In this document: one piece after another, positions 31,423 to 42,420 of the stretch
Position numbering within the stretch: position 1 is the first letter of the stretch
Layout: every line of letters begins with the position of its first letter
DNA from: Aotearoamyces nothofagi
Lineage: Eukaryota > Ascomycota > Leotiomycetes > Leotiales > Tympanidaceae
Length of the DNA stretch: 64,000 nt
Assembly: GCA_015345905.1 (NCBI GenBank)
Contig: JADDTR010000009.1
Span: 186,001-250,000, forward strand
Reading direction: 5' to 3'
The notes under the pieces: model-generated
The model's database searches: none
The model's input: only the letters and a program-made list of their open reading frames with translations
Told to the model about the DNA's origin: nothing
Program-made: the position numbers and the translations under genes

Positions 31423-31968
31423 ATGTCGCTCTCAGGAGCAAAGTATGTTACTGAAAACCCTATCTTAGTTGTAACTTCTAACACGTCTAATAGCACACGT
31501 ATCTCAACCCTAGCGCCGCTGGATTACGCAACTCCTCCGTTTCCTTCGCTCTACTGGCCATACAAGGCGAAACCCGGCACCTCAAACTATTTGTATTATA
31601 CATACGATATCTGGCGTTTCACTCTACTCTGGACACTCTTGATATTTGGGACAACGCATATCGCTGTAGCAGTATATGCAGTCTGCGTGCAACTTGGCCG
31701 AGGAAAATCCGCTTGGAGATATGTGTGGATCATACCGATTGTCTATTCAATGGTCGCAGGTGTGGAGGCTTTATTGGCAGGAAGTTTTGTGGGATTGATG
31801 TAGGTACACTTCCCAACGATATATTGGCACATAGCTCACTATGCCAGACTAGGGGTAGTCTATGATGCAGGATACTTTCGAATGTCTACGTGGATACCGT
31901 TTGTCTGGTCACTGATCAATGTCTTGGTCTTGATCCTCTCATCTTTCTCTATACAAGGAGCTTTATGA
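31423..31968 (+). CDS. TMEM170-like integral membrane protein, 2 exons
   Basis: Exons 31423-31799 and 31848-31968 give 165 residues. Four hydrophobic segments are visible: FTLLWTLLIFGTTHIAVAVY, IIPIVYSMVAGVEALLAGSF, the segment around GVVYDAGYF, and WSLINVLVLILSSFSI. The FPSLYWPYKAKPGTSNYLYYTYDIWRF region and the YDAGYFRMSTWIPF loop fit the fungal members of the TMEM170 family, whose animal member shapes ER and nuclear envelope membranes. The ATG at 31423 is the first in frame; upstream is a short uORF. The acceptor is the AG at 31847; the AG four bases later gives an early stop. Its stop overlaps the end of the convergent acetyltransferase by 6 bp. Confidence 0.8.
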
Positions 31969-32887
31969 TTGTTCTACGTTCTCGAGGTTGCTAGCGTCCT
32001 CGGTCATTGGGTTTTCTGAACAAGACTCTTGGGCTAAACGTGGATCTGGCGAGTTTACCTCGATCTTTCTGATAATACTGGCCGGATTTCCAGCTACGAC
32101 AGTGAAGGCAGGCACGTTTTTCGTCACTACACTACCAGCACCGACAGTTGCACCTCGCCCTATAGTGATACCACCAAGCACCACAACGTTGCCACCAAAC
32201 CAACAATCCTCGCCAATTAGTATTGGCTTTCCAAGCTCTGGACCTTGCGTACCATTACGTAGGAATGGGTCGAGAGGATGGGTTGCAGAAAAGAATGAAC
32301 AGTTGGGTCCGATGAGTGTGCGCGCTCCAATGGTGATGAGGCATGTATCAAGAAACGTGCAGTTGAAGTTAATATACACCCCCTTCCCAAGGCTGCATAA
32401 GATAAGCATTTTTGTTTTGTAGCAAGTCAGGGATTGAACACACCGGAGATTAGTTCCATAATCAACCTTGACTGGACCATCTACCCACGGGTCATCCCCA
32501 AAGAGCTTCTCGTCCTCTTCGAGAGTTGGCGCTTGTGGTGGTAAAGGCGACTTGTCATCTACGATACTATCTACTATTAATAACAACTCTCTAATCAGAA
32601 AAGCCCTTCTATTAAAAGACACTCTAAGCAGTTGAAAGCGCAATAATAAAGATCCCTAATTCCTATTCAGGAACTCTATGTCTTTGAGCTTAGGCAACAA
32701 ATTTAAGATGCACTTACTCTCTCCATAACTCCACGAGACGGCGTCGACTAACTTCTCCAGCACTATTGAATCGATGGCAGGCATGATGGCATCGCATGCG
32801 TAGCGCAGTTAATCGAGGCGTGAAGGCAAAGTACAGTTCTCCCCGAGCCATGCGGGCCTCATTATCTACTTCGTCTATGCCTTCCAT
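31963..32887 (-). CDS. Maltose/galactoside O-acetyltransferase-like (left-handed beta-helix), 3 exons
   Basis: Acetyl-CoA-dependent O-acetyltransferase of the NodL/LacA/Maa type; the substrate is probably a sugar but unknown. Exons 32887-32718, 32590-32444 and 32392-31963 give 248 residues. The N-terminal maltose-acetyltransferase cap (EARMARGELYFAF, RRRLVELW) is followed by hexapeptide repeats (LITIGARTLIGPN, ILIGEDCWFGGNVVVLGG, VTIGRGATVGAGSVVTK) and the catalytic His in SATHPLDP. Intron 2 is 51 nt without a stop, so unspliced RNA would still be open. The first exon is recovered only with the GTAAGT donor at 32717. It is divergent from STE14. Confidence 0.88.
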
Positions 32888-33246
32888 GATATAGCGTGTA
32901 AGGTTTTTGTATCATGACACTTCCAAGTAGTGAAGGGAGGGCGTACCGTAGCCGTGGAGTGATAAGTCGCATCTGGAGTGTAGGCGGTGAGCTCGTCCCC
33001 TGTAAACAGTTTAGTGCGAAACTGAGCTTAATATTGTTACGATTACTGGGCCCGCGTGGCTCGGATTTGGGCCAGGGCACAATGACCGTTTAACGTTGGA
33101 TCGAAAACATCACAATGGACATACCTACTAGCCAAACCCTTTGTCCCACGGCATATCACCTAAGCTTGCCGTAGGCATTTAGAAGCATGAGTTTTCCGTA
33201 ATACCTCGACAAGGCTTAGGATTCCGAGTTTCCATCCGACTCGATC
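32888..33246. promoter_or_regulatory. Divergent promoter region, acetyltransferase / STE14
   Basis: 359 bp between divergent starts, with no gene seen. Confidence 0.5.
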
Positions 33247-34251
33247 ATGGCCTCTTATACAAATGGTTCAGCAAACGATTCAGCAAACGGTTCAGCAAAT
33301 GGCTCAGCAAATGGCCCAGCAAATGGCTCGCCTTACCTGCAAGACGACTTCGGTCACGACATATATGATCGTCGACCGAACCCGATCGCCCAGGTTAACT
33401 CTGGTGGTATTAGGCGCTCGCCCGGCTTTGCAGCGTTATCCACAGATTCGAGCAGCTCACGCTTGATGTATGAGAAGCAGTACCTGCCAAGACATTCCAA
33501 GTCACTTTCTGGAATTGCAGCTCGTGCCTTCCTCCTTGGCTTCGTGCTGTCGATCTCTCTTATCGCCACTGCATCCATTCTCCTCTTCACGAGATCTTCA
33601 TTATGGCGTCTTCCCTTCTTCCTCTCTACACTCTCGCTCTTTCACTTCCTCGAGTTCTGGACTACGGCTCGGTACAATACACGCTCGGCGGAAGTTTCTT
33701 CTTTCCTCCTATCTTCAAACGGTAGCGCGTACAATATAGCTCACAGTGCCGCCATGTTGGAATGCTTTCTGACCAGTATTATATTTCCGCATAGAAGCTG
33801 GGCTCCTACATACCTCACCGCTATACTTATATTTGGTGGATTAGCCATGATATTTGTGGGACAAACTGTCAGATCAGTTGCCATGGTTCAAGCAGGAACA
33901 AATTTTAACCATATAGTACAACATGAAAAGTCCAATGAACACCAGCTTGTCACAACCGGCCTCTACCATTATCTACGACATCCATCTTACTTTGGGTTCT
34001 TCTGGTGGGGTCTAGGTACGCAGATCGTACTTGGGAATGTGGTATGCTTTGTTGGGTATGCTGTGGTGTTGTGGAAGTTCTTCGCGAAGAGGATTTCAGG
34101 TAAGTCCTAACTGTAGTTACCGTTCTTCAAGCTCGGTCTACTGACGTCAAATATCTATGTAGGAGAAGAAGAGCTACTGGTTGCTTTTTTTGGGGATGAA
34201 TACATTAAATTCCGCAAGAGGACCGGTGTAGGAATCCCCTTCATACATTGA
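33247..34251 (+). CDS. STE14: Protein-S-isoprenylcysteine O-methyltransferase, 2 exons
   Basis: An ER enzyme that methylates the C-terminal farnesyl-Cys of Ras, a-factor and other CaaX proteins. Exons 33247-34099 and 34163-34251 give 313 residues. The N-terminal 70 residues are disordered, with SANG/PANG repeats. About six hydrophobic segments follow. The conserved catalytic region is complete across the intron: LVTTGLYHYLRHPSYFGFFWW (RHPxY) and, from exon 2, EEELLVAFFGDEYIKF and the terminal GIPFI. Confidence 0.95.
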
Positions 34252-34470
34252 CAACGACAGGCATCGCCATTACGTAAAAAGGAAAGAGCATTTCTGGACC
34301 TAAACCAATAACCGTTCAGGCGATTGGTGGTCATCATGGCACAACAGGAGATTTTTATTCGTCTCAATATTTAATGAATTCAATTGAACCATAGGTTCGG
34401 AATAGGTCGAATTCGGTGGCATAAGTATAAAACTGATTATCTATCCGCTTTACCAATACTGCATAGTAAT

Positions 34471-36198
34471 TCATGTGTTGATTTGTGCTTTCATGTCGCT
34501 CCCATACTTGGCTTGCCAGGCAAAAAAGTAAAGCAAGGCTGCTAGTGGCTGCCCTATCAAAACAAACGATACCCAAAATATAGTGTTACCGATTATCTTC
34601 CCATAATGACCTTTCATTTTCTCCAATGGTGCTGTGATAGCAATTAGAGGGAGTTGTGCCACCATCCCGATGAATGCCACGCCTTGCAGAGTCATTAGAC
34701 AGGGTAAAATATAGATAGGAGATTCCACATACCGATAATATTGTGTGTGGGGACACCCACTAAGAGCTCATGAAGAACTCCTGAAAAGACAAATACGGCA
34801 ATACTAGCATAACCTGCCCGCCAGCCCCTGCCGATCAGCGGTGAGAAGACGTGCCTTTTCATAAATTGATAGACTGGCTTATTCCAAGTTCTCCAATAAG
34901 TACCAACACTTTCGCTGTTCCACCAGTCTGTGTAGAACTCTCGATCTCCGAATCTCATGACCTCTGCCAACGCGTTCAAAAAGCTCTGAAACAAGGCAAA
35001 GAAGCCAGCTAGCCAGCAAACGAGGGAAATTGTAGACAATTTCATCAGACGTTCCAGTATTGATACCAGATCCAGGGAATACATCTTATCGAGAGAGTTT
35101 CTGAGGACTGGAGCTGCGTATTGGGCACTGGCGACCCAAATGAATACACTCAAGCCAAAGACTTCCGCCAGTCGTTTTAATACAAAGAGCCAACGTATTT
35201 TTTTGGAGCGTGGATAGACAGGTTGATAAACCAAGGTAGGCGCCCACCAAAAATACGTTAGATTTTGAAGCGTGATATTCTGAGGGTATGGACAGGCATT
35301 ATATATCTCAGGAAGAGCGTCTTCTTCACGCGTCGAAGGGTGAAGATAAGCATGTCGAAGATCGCGATTAGTAAGCGCATAGGAAGCGGTCTTAAGCCAT
35401 ACTATTACCGCGTGAACTTCACTGAGTGTGCCGATCAACGGATGGTGAATATAAAAATAGACTATCACGGAGGTGATGAGAAGGCAGAGGGTAGCATTAA
35501 CGCCGTGTACCCAAGCTATCAATTTCCAAGTGGCCTGAAACTTTCGACGCTCTTCCTCTGTCGGTGTTTGTCCAATAGATCCATCTTTCTTTTTGTTATT
35601 AGTTCGTGAGGCTCTCGCATGCTGAGCTGCGGAGAGTTCGATAACGTATGCCGCAAAAAGATGGCACGGTATGAGGAAGTAAAGCACAGCTCCGAGGATG
35701 ATATCCTGTCTCCGATAGTCATGACAGCTTATGCATATAAGAACACCATACTACAAGGCCCAGCTATTAGTATTTGACTGAACTCGGCAACTCTTTGGGA
35801 ATAATGGAGCCATTAGACATGGCGTACCTTGTTGAAGTTCTCGATCATCAATCGCAGGTTTCCAACAACTATGCTTCGAGTTAGGAAGGCTCGCTAACAA
35901 TTCATTCACTAACAATCAGATAATGGGTAAGATGAGCCGACTCACTCAGTACAATAACCATCAAATTTCTGAAGCCAATGAAGCTGGGGGTAGTCTCAGA
36001 GTCATGGCTGAGACATGAGGTTCGCGGCTTTGAATGGACTGCGGCTACATGTCTATATTTTCTCCTTAAATAGATGTGAGGAGTTTCCGATGTCGATATC
36101 GTGCTGGCTCCATTGGGTTTGGCATTTCCTGATCTTCTAGTGACAGAATTTGGAGAATCGCTACCAGTTACTGTAGCTGTATCTATGACCGCCGCCAT
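34471..36198 (-). CDS. DGAT1-type diacylglycerol O-acyltransferase (MBOAT), 4 exons
   Basis: It makes triacylglycerol from diacylglycerol and acyl-CoA in the ER, and is related to the sterol acyltransferases ARE1/ARE2. Exons 36198-35946, 35868-35828, 35750-34733 and 34682-34471 give 507 residues. The 41-nt exon 2 supplies VGNLRLMIENFNK, joining the conserved GFRNLMVIVL and YGVLICISC. The family signature FYTDWWNSESVGTYWRTWN and the catalytic His in FSGVLHELLVG are intact. Nine or so hydrophobic helices are visible. DGAT1 is preferred over ARE by the FYTDWWN context. It is convergent with STE14, 220 bp apart. Confidence 0.92.
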
Positions 36199-36763
36199 AA
36201 GTGTCAACTGCTCCTTATATTGTCATAAATGTTCCGTATGGCGAAATGCTACTACGAAACAAGTTGTGGGGTTGACTCCGGTATGGATGCCCGGATAAAG
36301 AAACAGGGAAGTTATTCGAAAGCAAGGATGGAATACCAGCAAGGTGCTACGCGAGAATGTGAAAAGCCATCGAGAGTGAAATCCGAGGTATTTATTTATT
36401 ATAGAAAGCAACCAACTTAAAAAAAGAATAAAGTAGGAAAGAGCAAGGCTGCCCTTTAAGGGGATTTGAAGACTATCCCATATTATCCTTCACCAGGGTG
36501 ATAAATCTATTGGTGAGGGCGTACTGTAACCCGAATGGCCCGTTTTGGTGGGTCTCACTCAACAAGTGCATTTGCCGGAAACCCGATAAGCAGTGTCGCG
36601 ACAATCTTAGCGGCCGAAATAGTTTCTCCGTTTCCGCAAGTTTGTGATCTATCTAAGCGCGAAATCTCGTGACTTCGATATCTGCCATGACACTTACAGA
36701 TCGACCGCATTTGATTTTCGAGTTCGCCTTGGATTTATCCTGAGGAAATGCAACAACGGTGAC
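36199..36763. promoter_or_regulatory. Divergent promoter region, DGAT1 / PFS2
   Basis: 565 bp between divergent starts; no gene or recognisable element beyond ordinary sequence. Confidence 0.5.
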
Positions 36764-39040
36764 ATGGCACATGAACAGCGCGGAGAGCGCGATTATGGTG
36801 GAGCCGGTGGAGGAGGAGCGGCTGGGGGTGGAGGTTACGAGGGAGGAGGTTTTGGCCGAGGGAGAGGGCGACGTACGTTCACATTCACCTCATTGTCCTC
36901 AGCAGACATGTATTTCTCTCGCCCTTGATTTTATGCATTTTCTATGGCATATTTACAATGCTTTGACCTCCTCTTTGCTCTTCTCCATTTCAGGACCTTG
37001 GTGTTACCCTTTCTTCCATTTACTGCGGTTCTTTCTGTGCAGCATTTTCCCTCGAGCCGTTTCAAGTACTCCAGGCCAATACTCAGAATTCGAAAGACCA
37101 GGATAGTATACGTGTTTGGTGGTTTTCTCTTTAACTAACAGGTACTAAAACTGCAGGTCCTGTCACAGACTACGGCGCAACTATGGTCCACTGGATGCGA
37201 AATAGACAGCCTCGGTACAAGAGTGCCTTCCAAGGAGAAATGGAACGGCCCAGCCCAAGCTACATCGTCGATGTGAGATCCATTCTAGAATTGTTTTGAC
37301 TGTCAACTATGTATGCTTGACTCACGCATATACTGACAGCCAGTCTAGATGCTCCCTCCTTTAGCAAGAATTGATAATGCTGCTGATTCGGTGCCAGCGC
37401 GCCATCTACACTCTTCACTTAACAAAATAAAACATCCAGTTAACGTTGTGAAATGGACGCCAGAAGGTCGGCGTTTACTCACTGCCTCGAGCAGTGGAGA
37501 ATTCACGCTTTGGAACGGGACTGGCTTCAATTTTGAGACTATCCAACAAGCTCACGATGTTGCGATCAGAGCTTTGTCATACTCGCACAGCAATGACTGG
37601 TTGATTTCCGCTGATCATGATGGTATTATCAAATACTGGCAACCAAATTTCAACAATGTCAAAGTCATCCAAGGACACAATGATCCAATCAGGGATCTTG
37701 CTTTTAGCCCGAATGATTCAAAGTTTGTTACTGCATCAGACGACTCTTCCCTCAAGATTTTTGATTTTGCTGGTGGGGTTGAGGAATCAACTCTGACAGG
37801 CCATGGTTGGGATGCCAAAAGTGTCGACTGGCATCCGACAAAGGGTCTACTTGTCTCAGGATCAAAAGATCACCTTGTTAAGTTATGGGATCCTCGCACT
37901 GGTCGCTGTCTGACAACACTACATGGCCACAAAAATACAATTACCAAGACTCTATTTGAGCCTGTTCGAGGACAGTGTTTGGCAACATCGGCGCGAGACC
38001 AGACAGCACGCATCTTCGACCTACGGATGATGCGGGATATTTGTCTCTTAAAAGGGCACGAAAAGGACATTTCAATCATAGCATGGCACCCCATTCACTC
38101 CAACCTACTAAGTACGGGCGGTTCGGATGGAGCTCTGTTTCATTATCTTCTAGACGAGCCGAATACTCCAGCTGGAATTGCCACGACCCTACCGTCATAT
38201 GAAAGCCCCGATCCTTCCACAGCTCCTGCTCAGACCATTTATCCAGCACATAAGATACCATATGCACATGACTTCGCAATATGGTCTCTGGACTGGCATC
38301 CGCTAGGCCACATTCTCGCATCTGGATCGAACGACCGGCTCACGCGCTTTTGGACCCGTGCAAGACCAGGAGATACTGATACTTTCAGTGATCGCTATCA
38401 TATCGGCGAAGCAGCTGCAGAGGCTCAAGGGACTTGGGATAGACGTGGGTGGCGACAGAAACGGCAAGATGAAGAAGAACAGGAAATGGAAGATGAAATG
38501 GAAGGTCTCGTTGACCAGACGATGCCACCTAAGCTTCCCGGGTTTCCTGGAATACCTGGTTTGCCGTTGCCTCAATTTGGTAAAGATGGCACGAGCAATG
38601 GAGGTTCTCAGCCAGTAATCCCTGGCATGGGAGCTGTTGCACCTCCACCACCTATGGCATTTGGGTTGCCCGGTTTGAATGGTGGTCCTCCGCCATTACT
38701 TCCAATAGATCCAAATCACCCGCCAGATTTCGCTGCATTAACAGAAATGATGAAGAAAGCTGGCTTACCACCGCCTCCGCCTCTCGGTTCTAGTAGACAG
38801 TTTCCTCCTCCGCTACCAGGGATGCTACCTCCAGGTCTTCTTCCTCCAAACTTTCAATTACCAGCTGGATTCCCACCACCTCCTCCAGGATTTGCTAGTG
38901 CTCCACCACCGCCATTTCCAATGCCGACTCAAGAAAGTGACAGCGGAGCAGGCTCCGTCAGGCGGAGGGGCCCTCTACCGAGTCAAGAAGAGAGTTTGCA
39001 GATGGAGCAGAGAAGGGGGAAATTTACGAAGGCTAGGTAA
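36764..39040 (+). CDS. PFS2: Polyadenylation factor subunit 2 (WD40), 3 exons
   Basis: A scaffold of the cleavage and polyadenylation factor that positions the complex on the 3' end signal. Exons 36764-36872, 37142-37272 and 37349-39040 give 643 residues. The N-terminus is an RGG/Gly-rich patch ([17 protein letters not shown]). Then come the family leader [19 protein letters not shown] and SPSYIVDMLPPLA, and at least six WD40 blades ([22 protein letters not shown] through [20 protein letters not shown]). The C-terminal 200 residues are Pro/Gly-rich with PPPLPG repeats. The first intron (268 nt) is long for this window. An alternative acceptor 15 nt downstream would remove five residues in frame and gives RPVTDYG. 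Confidence 0.95.
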
Positions 39041-39339
39041 TCATAAATATAGGTTCAAAGGTTCTGTATATCAGATCAGAGACGTGATACCATGGAGTTA
39101 CGGAGGAAAATGCAACTGTTTATCTGTACTTTTTGAGATTTTTGTAGTCGTAATATTTACAGTAATTCCAAAAATCCAAAAATCTATTCTTCCCAAAGCT
39201 CATATTCTCCACCCAGTCATATACGGTCTCAACGTATCTTACAGCCCTTGACTTATGATCGTACACGGTTCATATCCACTCGCAGCGACATTGTGGATGT
39301 AGAAGCTCATCAGCTATTTCTCCCAACGGCTACAGCCTT

Positions 39340-39687
39340 TTAGAACACTCCTGATCCACCTCTCCCGCTCTCCTGTTGTATCCTTGAGATATATTGCTTG
39401 CTAACAGTGTTCCACGTGGCCATATACTTCTCCATACATTGTGTAAAGCAGGTCTGCTCGCCGCTCGAGAGTGAAGATCCGGGGCGTGGGACACACTTGT
39501 CGAAGCAATGTTCGTTGAGTTTCTAAATGAAAATTAGTAATCGTTAAGTTGGTGCCACAAGGTTATGTACTTCGATCAACTGCTTCGCATTTTGTAGAGC
39601 TGCCTCTTGGCGTACTTGATTCATAATTGCAGCTTTGGGGTCGGAGGATGAGCTGCCGAAGCCGAGTGAGTTGCTGACGTTATCCAT
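39340..39687 (-). CDS. TIM13: Small TIM chaperone Tim13, 2 exons
   Basis: A subunit of the Tim8-Tim13 complex that escorts membrane proteins across the mitochondrial intermembrane space. Exons 39687-39571 and 39522-39340 give 99 residues, slightly longer than usual. The twin CX3C motifs that form two disulfides are exact: CFDKC and CFTQC, separated by 15-16 residues. The N-terminus MDNVSNSLGFGSSSDPKAAI and QEAALQNAKQLIEKLNEHC are typical of Tim13. The intron sits just before the first motif. The gene is easily missed because neither exon is long. It is convergent with PFS2 and divergent from the lectin gene. Confidence 0.95.
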
Positions 39688-40036
39688 TTTGTATCCCTTG
39701 ATTTCTTGTCTCGAATAAGGTTACTAGAAAGAGCGAATAAGTTTTGGAATTTGAGGAGAAGGTGAACGTGGTTATTGATGTTGACTTTTTTCCGACGATG
39801 GCTATCGTTGCGCCTAAGGCAGGTACATATTGCAGGGATTAAATGAGCTCGGACATGCGACCAACCCCGGACTTAGAAGGTCTTAGAGGCCAGCTATTCA
39901 AAACGACATTCCGCAGAACGAAGTATTTTGTTCTCTCAACGTTGCAATATCCCTTCCGTCACGTCCAGGATTTGATACTGAGGCTTTTTGTATATCTGGT
40001 GGGGAAAGTTGCAGAAAGACTACTTCGTTTTAGGAG
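39688..40036. promoter_or_regulatory. Divergent promoter region, TIM13 / lectin
   Basis: 349 bp. A 94-codon frame here (39843-40127) runs into the lectin start in another frame and has no signature. Confidence 0.5.
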
Positions 40037-41242
40037 ATGTGGCTTCCCACGTTGTTATTGGCCTTGTGGCCGGCAGCATGTGCTGTGGGTGTGCATGCTG
40101 CAAATTTGGAGACTCTGGGTGATGTGAAGAGTATACCGGTCAGCCGATTTGATCTAGACTCTATATGATCATATACTGACAGCTTATCCAGCTTCGCACC
40201 CATAGTCTGGTTCAGGTTCATAGCCTCGCCTCCTCGTTACATACAAAATTTCACTAATATAATTTTGTGTGAATAGCCATACTTGGATTCAGATATGCAA
40301 AGTCGGTGGTGGGACTTTGGAGGGGATACTATAGTGCGGGCAGACAAGTACAGTTTCAATTTATTTTATACTAGAGATACAGTCCTGACAAGTATACAGA
40401 TATATTCGACTTACAGCGGATAAGCCGTCTAGGTCAGGGTGGGTGTTCTCTAGAGTCCCATTGACCGCTACCAATTGGGAGGTACATGCCTTTGTCTCTC
40501 TCAGCTTGAACGCATACTGACTCCTTACAACCAGATCGAAGTCGAGTTCGAAATTCACGGCAGTGGCAACCTTTACGGTGATGGAATGGCCATGTGGCTC
40601 ACACGCCAGCGTGCCCAACCTGGACCTGTCTTTGGCAGTGTTGATAAATTTGAAGGCCTGGCAATAATATTTGACACATATAAGAACAATCGCCCCGGAA
40701 CCGTCTTTCCGTATGTCATGGCGGCGTTCAACGACGGAAGCCAAAGCTATGACAAGAATAACGATGGAAAAGATAATGAATGGGCTGGATGTTCTGCACG
40801 GGGCATACGTGGCGCAAGTGTACCGACTAAAGCTAGACTAACATATTTCCAAGACAAGAGTCTGAAGCTCGAGCTGCAATACAAGGCAGATGAGCAGTGG
40901 ATTTTATGCTTCGAAAGAAACGATCCACCAACTATTCCCAGCGTGGCATATCTAGGCTTCAGTGCAGAGACGGGCGAGCTGAGCGACAACCATGATATTA
41001 TTAGTGTACAAACAAAGAATTTGTACACATCAAGTTCTAGTGGACCTGCGAGCCGACCAGGGAGCCCCGGAAGCGCACGTCAGAAGGGAAAGGGGAAGAA
41101 ATATGATCCAAAGAGAGGAAATGGAGGCAGCTGGACATGGTTCTTCGTCAAAATTGTATTGTTTATTTTGGTGATTGGGGGGGGTTATGCTGGGTACAAA
41201 AGGTGGATTCTGGTACAGAAAAAGAGAAGTCACAGGTTCTAG
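40037..41242 (+). CDS. L-type lectin cargo receptor (VIP36/EMP46-47 family), 5 exons
   Basis: A type I membrane lectin of the early secretory pathway that binds high-mannose glycoproteins. Exons 40037-40138, 40192-40215, 40277-40347, 40400-40481 and 40535-41242 give 328 residues. Exon 2 is only 24 nt (LRTHSLVQ). Exon 1 encodes a signal peptide (MWLPTLLLALWPAACAVG). The lectin domain runs to about residue 250: RWWDFGGDTI, RLTADKPSRSGWVFSRVPL, GNLYGDGMAMWLT, FDTYKN and YDKNNDGK, the last a likely metal/sugar site. A single membrane helix (FFVKIVLFILVIGGGYAGY) and a short basic tail ending KKRSHRF follow. Each exon joins in frame only with the introns stated. Confidence 0.92.
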
Positions 41243-42420
41243 TTAGAGGCGGGCAGAGAAAAGATGAACAAGTGATCGAGTGGAAGGGATTCTCGGAGCG
41301 TGTAAATACCAGGCATATGCATCATGAAAAGTTACGTCTCGGACAAGTGAATACAATTATTGGAAAGCAGATACAAAAACTAGCAAAAGTCGAATACGCT
41401 TCTATGATCTCGCATCTTATTAGATATGAGCTCTTCCTACATTGGGTTTGGTTTTATCGTGTTAGACCAAATCAGGGAGGAATCCATCAGTGGGTTTAAA
41501 AGTTGGTTTGGCTGCAGGGTATTGTGCTACATTATATGTACTTCGCGAGTTTCTAGGCAGGCGAAAAGCGTCTCTTCCCGCTACATGCCAAAGTAAATAT
41601 ACATAGCTTTCAAGGAATACGGCTCCCTTTCTATTCCAACTTCTGGCGGAATGAGAGGTGAAAATAGACTAATTTCATCTTGAACTGCACGACAGGTTTT
41701 CAATGCTGATCCAATATATGATAGCATGAGGCATGAGAGAAGAGAAGGGTTTGGGCTGTCCTCGTCATCGCTGCCATGCAATCCAGGGAGAATGTTAGAA
41801 TGGCGAAGTTGGCGTGGGAGTGAGTGTATCCATCCTGTCTGGTGCAGCACGTGCAGCACGTGCAGTTCTAGCCTTCAATCGAGGGGTTGGTTGGGCCTCG
41901 GGCTGTCTGCATCATGACGTTTTTGTTTCCGAGTTCTCAGTCGGGGGGTCGCTTCGAGCTTGCAGGGATATCAAGCGGGGTAGCAGTACTGTAGGTAGGC
42001 AAGCACGCAAGGCAACTCGGAGAGTAAGGTGGGCTCGGGCAGGCTCGGACAGGCTCGCCTAGTACGGCAGGTTACAGGAGGTCCGTAGGTTCGACCGTCC
42101 TCTCAGCCACTCTGCGCATCTAAGGTGTCACGGTGCCTATCTACCCACAATCCCAGACATGGATATGGCACACCGCCACACCAGGGCCGTGTGATGCTCT
42201 GTATTTGCACAAGTGCTGCCGCATGAGAAAACAATTAGCACCTCACAATCGAGAGATCGAGGGCACAGCAGTGCAGCATATTCAGGAGCAGTATCATTAT
42301 GATTCCTTCAATTAAACCCTGTTTTCAAAGCTAACTAGTAGTAATCCAAACCTTAGATCATCGTCTCGCCACCAGCATCCGTGCATTATCTCAGGGCTAC
42401 TCATACCAGGATAAGGGGGC
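41243..42420. other. Convergent gene-free region, lectin / Gly-Ser-Asn-rich gene
   Basis: No reading frame with family features. Short GGCTCGGACA/GGCTCGGGCA repeats occur near 42032-42058. Nothing else was recognised. Confidence 0.5.

Noticed and set aside
40361-40744. 127-codon minus-strand frame over the lectin gene
   Set aside because: It is a shadow of the lectin exons, which have full family motifs on the plus strand.
42088-42100. GGTTCGACC, like the B box of a tRNA gene
   Set aside because: No A box, no acceptor stem and the last conserved C is missing at the expected place.
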